The notes: generated by a model from the letters alone, not told the origin. Shown: positions 7,882-17,776, counted from the first letter of the stretch. The stretch: DNA of 40,191 nt from Pelotomaculum sp. UBA1371 (GCA_002305915.1 DBRJ01000065.1:1-40191); one strand, 5' to 3'. Program-made: numbers and translations.

Positions 7882-8634
7882 TCATGACAGGTTGAGACCT
7901 GTCAACAGATCCCTTATCTCGCCCAGGATTTTTTTGTCCTCCCTCGATAATTCAGCCTGGTGGAGCAGTTCCGGCCTGCGCTCAAGGGTGCGCAACAGGG
8001 ACTGGCGCCTCCGCCACTTTCTGATTTCCTCATGGTGGCCGCTCAACAGTACTTCAGGAACTTCCAGGCCGCGGTATTCCCTGGGCCTGGTGTAATGGGG
8101 ATACTCCAACAGACCTGTGGTGAAGGATTCTTCCTCCGCCGAAGCGGCCTCTCCCAGAACCCCGGGAATAAGTCGGGCCACCGCGTCCACCAGCACAGCA
8201 GCCGGCAGCTCACCGCCGGTGAGTACATAATCGCCGATAGATACTTCGTCGGTCACCAGGGTATCCCTGACCCGCTCGTCAATCCCCTCGTAATGACCGC
8301 AGATGATAATCAGGTTTTTTTCGCGGGACAGATTTGCAGCCAGGGCCTGGCTGAAAGGCCTGCCCTGGGGACTCATCAGCACAACCCCGGGCATGAAGCC
8401 CAGTTCCCGGGAAACATATTCCACGGCGCCGAAAAGCGGTTCCGGGCCCATAACCATCCCGGCGCCGCCCCCGTAGGGAGCATCATCCACGGTATGGTGC
8501 TTGTTTGTAGAAAAGTCCCGGATATTCACCAGATTGATCTCCAGCAGGCCGCGCTCCTGCGCCCGCTTCAGGATACTGGAGGAAAAGGGCCCGCTTAACA
8601 TCTCCGGAAAAAGAGTCAGGATATCCACTCTCAT
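7882..8634 (-). CDS. trmD: tRNA (guanine-37-N1)-methyltransferase
   Basis: SPOUT-family enzyme that uses S-adenosylmethionine to make m1G37 in tRNAs reading CNN codons, preventing +1 frameshifts. The 250-residue protein starts MRVDILTLFPEM and has NKHHTVDDAPYGGGAGMVM, ICGHYEGIDERV and the knot region SIGDYVLTGGELPA, all diagnostic. The ATG overlaps the rimM stop in an ATGA, so the two are translationally coupled. Length is normal. Confidence 0.97.
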   Translation of the reverse strand: MRVDILTLFPEMLSGPFSSSILKRAQERGLLEINLVNIRDFSTNKHHTVDDAPYGGGAGMVMGPEPLFGAVEYVSRELGFMPGVVLMSPQGRPFSQALAANLSREKNLIIICGHYEGIDERVRDTLVTDEVSIGDYVLTGGELPAAVLVDAVARLIPGVLGEAASAEEESFTTGLLEYPHYTRPREYRGLEVPEVLLSGHHEEIRKWRRRQSLLRTLERRPELLHQAELSREDKKILGEIRDLLTGLNLS

Positions 8635-9143
8635 AATTCCATCAGCCCTTCCGGCAGTTCCACCCGCATCCGGCGGCCCGGCAGGTCGATTTCCCTGACA
8701 ACCTGCTTGAGCGCTGGAACCAGCAGGGGCCTGCCACCGGTTTCAACCACATAGACATCGTTTGCCCCTGTCTGGAGCACGTCAGTAACATGTCCCAGAT
8801 AAGCGCCGGCAAGATTGTAAACCTTTAAGCCGATGATCTCAAAGATATAGAAGCTACCCTCCGGGAGGGGGATCAGTTGGTCCCGGGTTATTTCCAGGTA
8901 CCCTCCCCTGAGCTGTTCTGCTGCATTCATGTCATCAATTCCACGGAACTTGATGATTAAAAATTTTTTGTGCTCGTTTACCGCCTCGATTTGAAAATCA
9001 TGCCTGTCCTCTTTGAGCTTGACCTTAACCCGGCTCATCTTCAGAAAGCGCTCCGGGTAGTCGGTTAAAGGAAGAACGCGGACTGCCCCGCGGTTGCCCT
9101 GAGTTCCCAGGATCTTGCCAATCCGGATGTATTCCTCAAGCAT
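8631..9143 (-). CDS. rimM: 16S rRNA processing protein RimM
   Basis: RimM binds uS19 and assists maturation of the 30S head. The 170-residue form begins MLEEYIRIGKILGTQGNRGAVRV, with the RimM N-domain at 4-85 and the PRC-barrel-like C-domain at about 95-168 (FEIIGLKVYNLAGAYLGHVTDVL). I chose the ATG at 9143 because it overlaps the ylqD stop by eight bases and matches the family N-terminus; the frame is open to 9215. Its stop overlaps trmD. Confidence 0.95.
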   Translation of the reverse strand: MLEEYIRIGKILGTQGNRGAVRVLPLTDYPERFLKMSRVKVKLKEDRHDFQIEAVNEHKKFLIIKFRGIDDMNAAEQLRGGYLEITRDQLIPLPEGSFYIFEIIGLKVYNLAGAYLGHVTDVLQTGANDVYVVETGGRPLLVPALKQVVREIDLPGRRMRVELPEGLMEL

Positions 9144-9573
9144 CCCCGCGGTCCACTCCGGTCCCGCCCTCTCTGATTTCAGTAACAAAACCGTCTTTAA
9201 GAATAATTTCCACACTCATCATCCGGTTCCATTGGTCTCCAACCTGAAGGGTCACGGGACTTTCCATTTTTCCCAGGGTCACTTCGGAATCCAGGGACCA
9301 CATGCCGATTTCCTTCAGACGCATGAGCAGTTTTTGCCGCTCCTCCGCCCTCCGGAGCCTTTCCTGTTTCAGGGTCTGCCTGGCATTGGCAAGCCCTTCG
9401 GGATTTTTCTTCTCCAGTGCGGCTATCAGCTTGCTTTCCTGGTCGTCAATATGTTCTATTTCCTTTTCCAGGCGGCGGATGAGCTCCTGGTGCTCAGCAG
9501 CTGCACTTGTTTTAAAGGATTCGGTAACGATTGCCTTGACCAGCACAGGCCGGATCAAGTTCAGGCTATCCAT
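9136..9573 (-). CDS. ylqD: YlqD-family protein
   Basis: A 145-residue protein with a long charged coiled-coil-like helix (about 22-92, rich in E, K, R, Q) followed by a small beta region ending GDQWNRMMSVEIILKDG. This matches the position and pattern of YlqD between khpA (ylqC) and rimM in Bacillus. Its function is unknown. It overlaps the rimM start, which implies coupled translation. Confidence 0.82.
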   Translation of the reverse strand: MDSLNLIRPVLVKAIVTESFKTSAAAEHQELIRRLEKEIEHIDDQESKLIAALEKKNPEGLANARQTLKQERLRRAEERQKLLMRLKEIGMWSLDSEVTLGKMESPVTLQVGDQWNRMMSVEIILKDGFVTEIREGGTGVDRGDA

Positions 9574-9629
9574 GGGCGCTTCCTCCTGTGGACTTAATTT
9601 AGTCCTTTCATATTATCGTTTGATGGTAC

Positions 9630-9857
9630 TTAGACTATTTCAACCATAACCTTTTTATTCTGCCTGGTTGCAGCCGCTTTAACCACCATCCGGATGGCCT
9701 TGGCGATCCGCCCCTGCTTGCCGATAACTTTCCCCATATCTTCGGGAGCTACTCTGAGCTCAATAACAGTTGATTTGTCCTTTTCAACCAGATCTACCAT
9801 AACTTTTTCCGGCTGGTCAACGAGGGCTTTGGCCAAAATTTCCACAAGTTCTTTCAT
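9630..9857 (-). CDS. khpA: KH-domain RNA-binding protein KhpA (YlqC)
   Basis: A 75-residue protein consisting of one KH domain with the GKVIGKQGRIAKAIR form of the GxxG RNA-binding loop (about residues 43-58). KhpA forms a complex with KhpB/Jag in Gram-positives and binds many RNAs; it also affects cell elongation in some species. It lies 16 bases after rpsP in the conserved rpsP-khpA-ylqD-rimM-trmD order. Confidence 0.94.
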   Translation of the reverse strand: MKELVEILAKALVDQPEKVMVDLVEKDKSTVIELRVAPEDMGKVIGKQGRIAKAIRMVVKAAATRQNKKVMVEIV

Positions 9858-9873
9858 TATAACAGCCTCCCTA

Positions 9874-10155
9874 TTACTGACCCTCTTCCGCAGCAGTTAC
9901 TGTTTCATCATTCTTAAAAACCCCTGCTTTGTTGAACAGGGCTTTGGCAGTTTCTGAAAGTTGAGCTCCTTTTTTCAACCAATCCAGTGCCTTTTCCTGG
10001 TCAATTTTAATAACAACAGGGTTCTTCAAGGGATCGTAGTACCCGATTTCCTCGATAAATCTGCCGTCTCTGGGGGAGCGGGAATCAGCTACCACAATGC
10101 GGTAAAAAGGAGCTTTTTTGGCGCCCATCCTTTTCAGACGGATTCTCACAGCCAT
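9874..10155 (-). CDS. rpsP: Small ribosomal subunit protein bS16
   Basis: A 93-residue bS16 beginning MAVRIRLKRMGAKKAPFYRIVVADSR, with RFIEEIGYYDPL and WLKKGAQLSETAKALF. A GTG three codons upstream is in frame, but the ATG at 10155 has the better-spaced AAGGAGG and the family N-terminus. It lies 47 bases after ffh. Confidence 0.96.
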   Translation of the reverse strand: MAVRIRLKRMGAKKAPFYRIVVADSRSPRDGRFIEEIGYYDPLKNPVVIKIDQEKALDWLKKGAQLSETAKALFNKAGVFKNDETVTAAEEGQ

Positions 10156-10202
10156 TGTCCTCACCTCCTTTGTTTCATATCAGCTTATTGGTCCATATCA
10201 GC

Positions 10203-11552
10203 TTAATTGAAGAAAGGCATCTTGGGAATCTTTCCGCCCTTCTTCATACTTTTTTCCATATCCATCAATTGCCTCATCATTTTTTTAGTCTGCTCAAACT
10301 GTTTCAGCAGGCGGTTCACCTCCTGCACGGAAGTACCGCTACCCCTGGCAATCCGCCGCTTGCGGCTGCCGTTTAAGACCCGCTCGGGTTCCTGTCGCTC
10401 ATCCGGTGTCATGGAGCGGATAATTGCTTCCACATAAACAAGTTCCTTTTCATCCACCTGGATGTCCTTCAACTTTTTCAACCCACCCAGGCCGGGAATC
10501 ATCCCCAGAACTTGTTCCAGGGGACCCATCTTTTTAACATGGGATATCTGCTCCAGAAAGTCATCCAGGGTAAACTCCATGGATCTGATTTTTTTCTGCA
10601 TCCTGGCCATTTGCCCGGCATCGAAGTTCTCCTGGGCTTTTTCAATAAGTGTAAGCATATCGCCCATGCCCAGAATCCGCTCGGCCATCCGGTCGGGGTG
10701 GAAGGGTTCCAAAGCGTCCAGTTTTTCGCCGACGCCTGCAAACTTGATGGGCTTACCGGTGACCGAGCGGACAGACAGGGCGGCTCCACCCCTGGTATCG
10801 CCGTCCAGCTTGGTCAGGACCACCCCGTCCAGTTCAAGGCGCCTGTTAAAGGTTTCGGCAACATTCACCGCAGTCTGGCCGGTCATGGCATCCACCACCA
10901 GGAGAATTTCATGGGGCTGCAGGTAGCTGTTCATGGCTTCCAGTTCTGCCATCAGCTCCTCGTTCACTTCCTGGCGTCCTGCGGTGTCAATGATAACTAT
11001 GTCAAATCCGCCCACCGCAGCTTTTTCCACGGCGGCCCGGCCGATGGCCACGGGATCCTGCTGTTCCTCCCGGGCAAATACCTGTATTTTCAACTGCTCC
11101 CCCAGCACCTGCAGCTGTTTTATGGCAGCAGGCCTGTAAACATCCGCAGCTACCAGCAGCGGCCGCCGGCCCTGCTTGCGCAGGAGATTGGCCAGCTTGG
11201 CGCTGGTGGTGGTTTTACCGGCGCCGTTGAGCCCAACCATCATGATAACGGTGGGAGGTTTAGGGGCCAAATTAATTTTGCTGTTGGAGCCTCCCATGAG
11301 CGTGGTCAGTTCATCGTGAACAATTTTTATGACGTGCTGGGCAGGGTTCAGACTGCTGAGCAGTTCCTGTCCCACCGCCCTTTCTTTGATCCGGGCCACA
11401 AAGTTCTTCACAACTTTAAAGTTGACGTCCGCTTCCAGCAGGGCCAGCCGCACTTCCCTCAGGGCCTCGTTGACGTCTGCCTCAGTAAGGCGCCCTTTAC
11501 CCCTCATCTTTTTAAATGTATCCTGCAGCCTTTCAGCCAGATTGGCAAACAT
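10203..11552 (-). CDS. ffh: Signal recognition particle protein Ffh
   Basis: SRP54-type GTPase that binds 4.5S/6S scRNA and signal sequences and docks with FtsY. N domain 1-85; G domain about 90-295 with GLNGAGKTTTSAKLA, DTAGR and TKLDGDTRGGAA; methionine-rich M domain about 325-449, including RIARGSGTSVQEVNRLLKQF, which contacts SRP RNA. Length 449 is normal. It follows ylxM after 32 bases and precedes rpsP. A 12-base duplication surrounds its stop codon. Confidence 0.97.
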   Translation of the reverse strand: MFANLAERLQDTFKKMRGKGRLTEADVNEALREVRLALLEADVNFKVVKNFVARIKERAVGQELLSSLNPAQHVIKIVHDELTTLMGGSNSKINLAPKPPTVIMMVGLNGAGKTTTSAKLANLLRKQGRRPLLVAADVYRPAAIKQLQVLGEQLKIQVFAREEQQDPVAIGRAAVEKAAVGGFDIVIIDTAGRQEVNEELMAELEAMNSYLQPHEILLVVDAMTGQTAVNVAETFNRRLELDGVVLTKLDGDTRGGAALSVRSVTGKPIKFAGVGEKLDALEPFHPDRMAERILGMGDMLTLIEKAQENFDAGQMARMQKKIRSMEFTLDDFLEQISHVKKMGPLEQVLGMIPGLGGLKKLKDIQVDEKELVYVEAIIRSMTPDERQEPERVLNGSRKRRIARGSGTSVQEVNRLLKQFEQTKKMMRQLMDMEKSMKKGGKIPKMPFFN

Positions 11553-11584
11553 GCCCGGGTCCCCCCTTTTTATATCTCAACCTC

Positions 11585-11947
11585 TTACTGTTCTCCCGAA
11601 TCCATAAACTCGTAGAGGATCTCCTTTACCCGCTTGAGTCTGTCATCTTCACCGGCAGAAATGCACTGGTCCAGCAGACCGGCGGCAACGGCCAGTTTTT
11701 CTCTTTCTGTCCGGTACCTGGTCACCAGACCCAGCTTATCTTCATAATAGACAAGAAGCTGCTCCGCCCTTTTCAAGGTGTCATGCACAGACTGGCGGGT
11801 TACATTAAACTCACCGGCAATTTCGCCCAGGGATAAGTTTTGACCATAATAGAGTTCAACAAAATCCCTCTGCCGTTCGGTTAAAAGCTGGCCGTAGAAG
11901 TCATATAGCATTGTGATCCAGGCTATCTTTTCCAACACTATCCTCAC
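11585..11947 (-). CDS. ylxM: YlxM/p13-like DNA-binding protein, SRP-associated
   Basis: A 120-residue protein with a sigma-70 region-4-like helix-turn-helix (FVELYYGQNLSLGEIAGEFNVTRQSVHDTLKRAEQLL, broken here by reading as YGQNLSLGEIAGE then VTRQSVHDTLKRA). YlxM modulates SRP activity in streptococci and always precedes ffh. The start at 11947 is a GTG with a weak site; another GTG is three codons on, so the N-terminus is approximate. It is the first gene behind the strong promoter at 11983-12011. Confidence 0.92.
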   Translation of the reverse strand: MRIVLEKIAWITMLYDFYGQLLTERQRDFVELYYGQNLSLGEIAGEFNVTRQSVHDTLKRAEQLLVYYEDKLGLVTRYRTEREKLAVAAGLLDQCISAGEDDRLKRVKEILYEFMDSGEQ

Positions 11948-11982
11948 CGCCTGCCTATAAAGGTCTTCGCCTTTACAGATAG

Positions 11983-12011
11983 ATTTTACTTGAATGGTCC
12001 CGCCGTGTCAA
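11983..12011 (-). promoter_or_regulatory. Sigma-A promoter for ylxM-ffh-rpsP-khpA-ylqD-rimM-trmD
   Basis: On the minus strand a perfect TTGACA (12006-12011), a 17-base spacer and TAAAAT (11983-11988, 5/6). It lies about 35 bases before the ylxM start. This separates the operon from ftsY, which is 12 kb away here instead of directly upstream as in Bacillus. Confidence 0.85.
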
Positions 12012-12119
12012 GAAAAGCCCTATTTTTTTTCGGGTTTTACGGAGGTTATTTCAGCCATCTGGAGAAAATATATAAAATAAAGGTGTACACATATTTGAGC
12101 ACACAGGAGATGAACATAA

Positions 12120-13544
12120 TTGAGTGCGATTAAAAACCCCCTCCAGCAAGCCCGCAAGCCGGCCGGCTGGATGTCCCTGGAAGATGCCCTGGAGCAGGAC
12201 CGGGATAAGGTTGTGGAAAACCACAAATCCTACCTGAATGCGAGCCTGGCCATGATGCTGGGTCTCCTGAATTTTGACAAGCAGTTTGTTAAAGCAGAGG
12301 GCATTCATGTCTGGGACAGCCAGGGCAACCGTTATCTCGATTTCTTAGGCGCCTACGGGGCTTTGAACCTGGGGCACAACCATCCGAAAGTCCTGGCAGC
12401 CCTGGACCGGGTCAGGGAACAGCCGAACTTGCTCCAGGCCTCCCTGGGCACAATTGCCGGAGCGCTGGCTAAAAACCTAGCCCTCATTACCCCCGGTGAA
12501 CTGCGCCGTTCCTTTTTCGGCAACAGCGGAGCCGAAGCGGTAGAGGGAGCACTGAAACTGGCCCGGGCCGCCACCGGGCGCTCAGGTCTGGTTTACTGCC
12601 GGAACTCCTTCCACGGTAAAACTATGGGCGCCCTTTCCGTTACCGGGAGGGAAAAATACCAGAAAACCTTTGCACCCTTAATCCCGGACTGCCGTCCGGT
12701 TCCCTTCGGCAACCTGGAGGCCCTGGACGCAGTACTCCGGGAAAAAACCTGCGCCGCCTTCATCGTGGAGCCCATTCAGGGCGAGGGCGGGATCATCCTG
12801 CCGCCCGAAGGATATCTTTCCGGCGCCAGGCAGATCTGCTCCCGGCACGGCACGCTGCTTATTTTCGATGAAATTCAAACCGGTTTTGGACGGACCGGGA
12901 AGATGTTTGCCTGCCAGCATGACGGTATTACACCCGATATCCTGTGCCTGGCCAAGTCCCTGGGCGGCGGGATCATGCCCATCGGAGCCTACATCACCAC
13001 GGACGGGGTCTGGAAAAGGGCTTACGGTAGCATGGAAAAAGCACTCCTGCACACCACCACATTCGGCGGCAATACCTGGGCGGCCGCAGCAGCCATCGCG
13101 GCGCTGGATGTAATTTACGAAGAGAACCTGCCGGAGCAGGCGCGGGTAAACGGTGACTACCTGCAGGCGGGGCTCAATAAGCTGAAAGAAAAATACCCCC
13201 TGCTCAAAGACGTGCGGGGGCGGGGCCTGATGGTAGGCATCGAGTTTAACCAACCCGGCGGCCTGGCCGCTAAAGCGACCTTCGGCCTTGCCTCCAGGCT
13301 CTCCGAGGAATACCTGGGCAGCCTGGTAGCCGGCGAACTGTTGAACAAGCACCGGATTATTACCGCCTACACCCTGAACAACCCCAATGTAATCCGGCTG
13401 GAACCCCCTCTGAATGTTGGCCGGGAAGAGCTGGACATCCTCCTGGAAGCCCTTGACAGCATCCTTGCCAGCCATAAAGGCTTCATGGGCATGGCTGCTT
13501 CCGGGGCAAAAACAATGTTCAAGTCACTGCTTAAAAAACAATAA
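12120..13544 (+). CDS. patA: Class III aminotransferase, putrescine aminotransferase type
   Basis: A 474-residue PLP enzyme (fold type I, class III). Seen: NSGAEAVEGALKLARA (phosphate-binding loop), SFHGKTMGALSVTG, FDEIQTGFGRTGKMFACQHD and the PLP lysine in CLAKSLGGGIMPIGA. The spacing and wording closely resemble E. coli putrescine-2-oxoglutarate aminotransferase (HTTTFGGN, IRLEPPL), which makes 4-aminobutanal. Other omega-amine or ornithine substrates remain possible. The start is TTG at 12120 with AGGAG ten bases upstream. It diverges from ylxM and converges on the SAM-salvage operon. A polyamine link would fit, since spermidine synthesis produces methylthioadenosine; that is inference. 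Confidence 0.88.
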   Translation: MSAIKNPLQQARKPAGWMSLEDALEQDRDKVVENHKSYLNASLAMMLGLLNFDKQFVKAEGIHVWDSQGNRYLDFLGAYGALNLGHNHPKVLAALDRVREQPNLLQASLGTIAGALAKNLALITPGELRRSFFGNSGAEAVEGALKLARAATGRSGLVYCRNSFHGKTMGALSVTGREKYQKTFAPLIPDCRPVPFGNLEALDAVLREKTCAAFIVEPIQGEGGIILPPEGYLSGARQICSRHGTLLIFDEIQTGFGRTGKMFACQHDGITPDILCLAKSLGGGIMPIGAYITTDGVWKRAYGSMEKALLHTTTFGGNTWAAAAAIAALDVIYEENLPEQARVNGDYLQAGLNKLKEKYPLLKDVRGRGLMVGIEFNQPGGLAAKATFGLASRLSEEYLGSLVAGELLNKHRIITAYTLNNPNVIRLEPPLNVGREELDILLEALDSILASHKGFMGMAASGAKTMFKSLLKKQ

Positions 13545-14130
13545 TCTTCCGGGTATAGCCAATCCCCGGGGAGCACCCGCACCACCAGTTTTACCCCCGG
13601 ATTGCTCCAGGCTGGAAAGGGAGCCCTCCCGTCTAACCTGCGTGCTTCCCTGTCGGGAGCTACAATCTGTAGTACACCTGGTCGTTGGTGGTCTGTCTAT
13701 CCTGCGGGCTCGCAGCACCAGCGTAACGCGACCTCCCTCTCCAGTCGTAAGAAAAAGATTTGCTACCTTAATTAATTCTCATCTTGCTGCAAGTCATCCT
13801 TCTGCTGGTGCCGCCTCAGAGACCCTGGGCTAGGCTACCAGGCTACCATACCATAAGTTGATAAGTTGGTGTCAGGCACCCGGGCATCATGCCCCGGGCA
13901 AATACTGGCCGGCAGGTCGCTCCGTGTCCCGGACCGCCTGCCGGCATATGCTGGGAAGGGCGCTAATCGGCAAAACCGGGGACGGCCTGCCCTGCGACTC
14001 TGTGCCGCCAGTGCCGCCTGTTCCTTTCAACTCCACCCCAGGCCGGCCTTAAGCCTTCTTTCCGGGCATACTCCCCGGAGCGGCATTGGGTCCGGCCGGA
14101 CTGCGCTCATTATGTAACCCTGTTCTGCCG
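13545..14130. other. 586-base gene-poor stretch with hairpins and short tandem duplications
   Basis: No supported gene on either strand: the open frames lack ribosome-binding sites and family likeness. It holds adjacent duplications AGGCTACC x2 and ATAAGTTG x2 around 13833-13868, then a GGTG-TCAGG-CACC hairpin (13868-13880) running into a longer imperfect palindrome with CCCGGGCAT and ATGCCCCGGG arms (13879-13898). The stretch lies between two convergent transcription units and may include their terminators, although no T-run stands out. It could be a decayed mobile element. Confidence 0.4.
13868..13898. repeat. Nested palindromes between patA and mtaD
   Basis: GGTG (13868-13871) pairs with CACC (13877-13880), and an overlapping strong palindrome spans 13879-13898 with one bulged base. 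The two share bases, so only one can form at a time. No T-run follows. Confidence 0.6.
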
Positions 14131-15432
14131 TTAAATTCTACCTACCAGCCGGAAGGCCTTTTCCTGGGCTTTCCGCATCACTTCTTCCTCGTCCATGGTC
14201 AGTACCCTTCTGCCTTCCATAACCACTTCCCCGTTAATGATTACCGTGTCCACATCAGCAGAATGAGCAGCATAAACCATGTGCGCAAAAAAGTCGTGCC
14301 GGGGACAGAGATGGGGGCGGTTAAAGTCAACAAGGATCAGGTCGGCCTTCATCCCGGGCTTTAAAAGCCCCACATCGGGCAGGCCCAAAACCTCTGCCCC
14401 AGCCCGGGTGGCCATTCTAAGCGCCTCAAAGGAAGGCAGCACCACCGGGTCTTCGTTTGCCACCTTTTGGAGCAGGGAAGCGCTGCGCATCTCCTCCAGC
14501 ATATCGAGATTGTTGTTGCTGGCCGCTCCGTCGGTACCCAGACCCACATTAACCCCGGCAGCAAGCATGCGGGTCACCGGAGCAATCCCGCTGGCCAGCT
14601 TCATGTTGCTTTCCGGACAGTGCGCAACCCCAACCTTCCTGGCCGCCAGGATTTCAATTTCCTCCTGGTCCAGGTGCACGCAGTGCGCGGCCAGCACCGG
14701 CAGCTCAAAAAGACCGATCTTGTCGAGGTGACGGACAGGGGTAGTTCCGTAGCTTTCTTTGATCTGCCGGATCTCATCTCTGGTTTCGGCTACATGGATA
14801 TGGAGCCCGGCCCCGTACTGTCCGGCCAGGCTGATGATCTCTTCCAGGTATTCCGGAGGGCAGGTGTAAGGAGCGTGGGGACCGAACATTGTTATAATCC
14901 TGCCCCCGGCCCGCCCGTTCCATTCCCGGACAAAGCTGACACTCTCTTCAACGGCTTTCCGGGCGCCGGGCGCAACGCCGATCATGCCCCGGGAGAGACA
15001 GGCCCGCAGGCCGCTTTGCTCCACAGCCAGGGCAACCTGGTCCATTTCAAAATACATATCGGCAAAAGTGGTTGTGCCTGATTTGATCATTTCCAGGCAG
15101 CACAGGCTGGTGCCCCAGTAAAAATCTTCCCTTTGCAGTTTTTCCTCCAGGGGCCAGATTTTTTCGGTAAGCCATTTCATCAGAGGCATATCGTCGGCAT
15201 AGCCGCGCAAAAGGGTCATGGCCGCGTGGGTGTGGCAGTTGACGAAACCGGGCAGGGCCACCATTTCCGAACCATCTATGACGCGGTCCGCTTGAAAGTT
15301 TTCCGGCACACAACCCCGCTCGCCTACCGCAACGATGGTATCCCCGGCAACAGCAATTTCACCCTCCGGATAGATCCCGTCGTGGTCCTCCATGGTGAGC
15401 ACGGTGGCCCCCCGGATCAATAAATTAGCCAT
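14131..15432 (-). CDS. mtaD: 5-methylthioadenosine/S-adenosylhomocysteine deaminase (MtaD/DadD)
   Basis: Amidohydrolase-superfamily zinc enzyme of 433 residues that deaminates methylthioadenosine, S-adenosylhomocysteine and, in methanogens (DadD), 5'-deoxyadenosine to the inosine forms. Metal ligands and catalytic residues are in place: VNCHTHAAM (about 66), HIHVAETRDE (about 215), AAHCVHL (about 245) and GTDGAASNNNLDMLEE (about 300). Length and motifs are normal. It is the last gene of mtnP-mtnA-ahcY-mtaD, 24 bases after ahcY. Placing a deaminase with a phosphorylase and a hydrolase suggests that deamination precedes cleavage. Confidence 0.93.
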   Translation of the reverse strand: MANLLIRGATVLTMEDHDGIYPEGEIAVAGDTIVAVGERGCVPENFQADRVIDGSEMVALPGFVNCHTHAAMTLLRGYADDMPLMKWLTEKIWPLEEKLQREDFYWGTSLCCLEMIKSGTTTFADMYFEMDQVALAVEQSGLRACLSRGMIGVAPGARKAVEESVSFVREWNGRAGGRIITMFGPHAPYTCPPEYLEEIISLAGQYGAGLHIHVAETRDEIRQIKESYGTTPVRHLDKIGLFELPVLAAHCVHLDQEEIEILAARKVGVAHCPESNMKLASGIAPVTRMLAAGVNVGLGTDGAASNNNLDMLEEMRSASLLQKVANEDPVVLPSFEALRMATRAGAEVLGLPDVGLLKPGMKADLILVDFNRPHLCPRHDFFAHMVYAAHSADVDTVIINGEVVMEGRRVLTMDEEEVMRKAQEKAFRLVGRI

Positions 15433-15456
15433 CTATCTGATCTCCTTCCAAAGATT

Positions 15457-16707
15457 TTACTCCTGCCACTTGTTCAAGTAAGCCTCCTGCTCCCCGGTCA
15501 GGCTGTCAATGGTTATACCGAGGGAATTAAGCTTCAGAAGGGCAACCCGGCGGTCGATTTCTTCCGGAACCCGGTACAGCCGCCTGTCCAGGTTCCCCGC
15601 GTTCTCCTGGATATACCTGGCCGAAAGGGCCTGGATGGCGAAGGACATATCCATAATTTCTGTGGGGTGGCCGTCCCCGGCAGCCAGGTTGACCAGGCGT
15701 CCCCCGCCCAACAGGTAAATTTTCCGGCCGCCGGTCAGGGTAAACTGTTCGATATTATGGCGCGCCGTCCGGCGCTCCTGGGCCAGATCCCCGAGATCAT
15801 GCAGGTTGATCTCCACGTCAAAGTGACCGGCATTGGCCAGGACAGCGCCGTTCTTCATTTTTTCAAAATGGCTCCGGCACAAGACGTCCCGGCAGCCTGT
15901 GACGGTAATAAAAATGTCGCCGAGAGCAGCAGCCTGTTCGCTGCTCAGCACCTGGTAGCCGTCCATACAGGCCTCGATGGCCTTGACGGGATCGACTTCG
16001 CAGACGATGACCCTGGCCCCCAGGCCTCTGGCGCGCATGGCCACGCCCTTGCCGCACCAGCCGTAACCCAGAACAACCACGGTTTTTCCGGCCACTACCA
16101 GGTTGGTGGTGCGCATGATCCCGGACCAGACCGATTCCCCGGTGCCGTAACGGTTGTCAAAGAGGAATTTGCAAAGGGCATCGTTCACCGCCAGCATCGG
16201 GAAAAGCAGCTTTTTCTCCCGGTCCAGGGCCTCCAGCCGCCGCACCCCCGTGGTGGTCTCTTCACAGCCGCCGGCCACGTTTGCCGCCTGCTCCCTCCTT
16301 GCTGTATGCAGAAGTCCCACCAGGTCCCCGCCGTCGTCGATAACCACCCGGGGCCCGGTATCCAGGACATGGAGAAGATGGTCCCGGTACTCCCGGTCCG
16401 TGGCGTTGTACCAGGCGTAGACGTTGATGCCGGAGGCGGCCAGGGCTGCCGCCACATCGTCCTGGGTGGAGAGGGGGTTGGAGCCGGTGACGGCAACCTG
16501 GGCCCCGCCCGCCTGGATAACTTCGGCCAGATAGGCCGTTTTGGCCTCCAGGTGGATGGACAGCGCCACCCGTACGCCGGCAAAGGGCCGGTCCCGTTCA
16601 AAATCCTCCCGGATGGCATTGAGCACCGGCATATGTTCTTTGACCCAGTCTATTTTCAGCCTGCCCGCGGGGGCCAGGCTGAGGTCTCTTACAATGTAAT
16701 CTTTCAA
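15457..16707 (-). CDS. ahcY: Adenosylhomocysteinase family; possibly S-inosylhomocysteine hydrolase
   Basis: NAD-dependent hydrolase of 416 residues, the shorter archaeal/Thermotoga-like form. Seen: LSTQDDVAAAL, FDNRYGTGESVW, the NAD site VLGYGWCGKGVAMRARGLGARVI (read as GYGWCGKG plus GARVIVCEVDP), and HPTEIMDMSFA near the C-terminus. In the human enzyme the substrate motif is HMTVETA, whose Thr57 and Glu59 contact adenine; here it reads HLEAKTA (Glu54, Lys56). A positive residue opposite the 6-position would suit a 6-oxo purine, so S-inosylhomocysteine, the mtaD product, is a plausible substrate. It lies 22 bases after mtnA. Confidence 0.92.
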   Translation of the reverse strand: MKDYIVRDLSLAPAGRLKIDWVKEHMPVLNAIREDFERDRPFAGVRVALSIHLEAKTAYLAEVIQAGGAQVAVTGSNPLSTQDDVAAALAASGINVYAWYNATDREYRDHLLHVLDTGPRVVIDDGGDLVGLLHTARREQAANVAGGCEETTTGVRRLEALDREKKLLFPMLAVNDALCKFLFDNRYGTGESVWSGIMRTTNLVVAGKTVVVLGYGWCGKGVAMRARGLGARVIVCEVDPVKAIEACMDGYQVLSSEQAAALGDIFITVTGCRDVLCRSHFEKMKNGAVLANAGHFDVEINLHDLGDLAQERRTARHNIEQFTLTGGRKIYLLGGGRLVNLAAGDGHPTEIMDMSFAIQALSARYIQENAGNLDRRLYRVPEEIDRRVALLKLNSLGITIDSLTGEQEAYLNKWQE

Positions 16708-16729
16708 GAAATTCAGGCCTCCCGCTCAT

Positions 16730-17776
<1,047 letters not shown>

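Noticed and set aside
10512..11615. 367-codon plus-strand frame opposite ffh
   Set aside because: Antisense shadow produced by the codon bias of ffh.
13524..13718. 64-codon minus-strand frame possibly from a decayed transposase
   Set aside because: No recognisable motif or ribosome-binding site; kept only as part of a gene-poor region.
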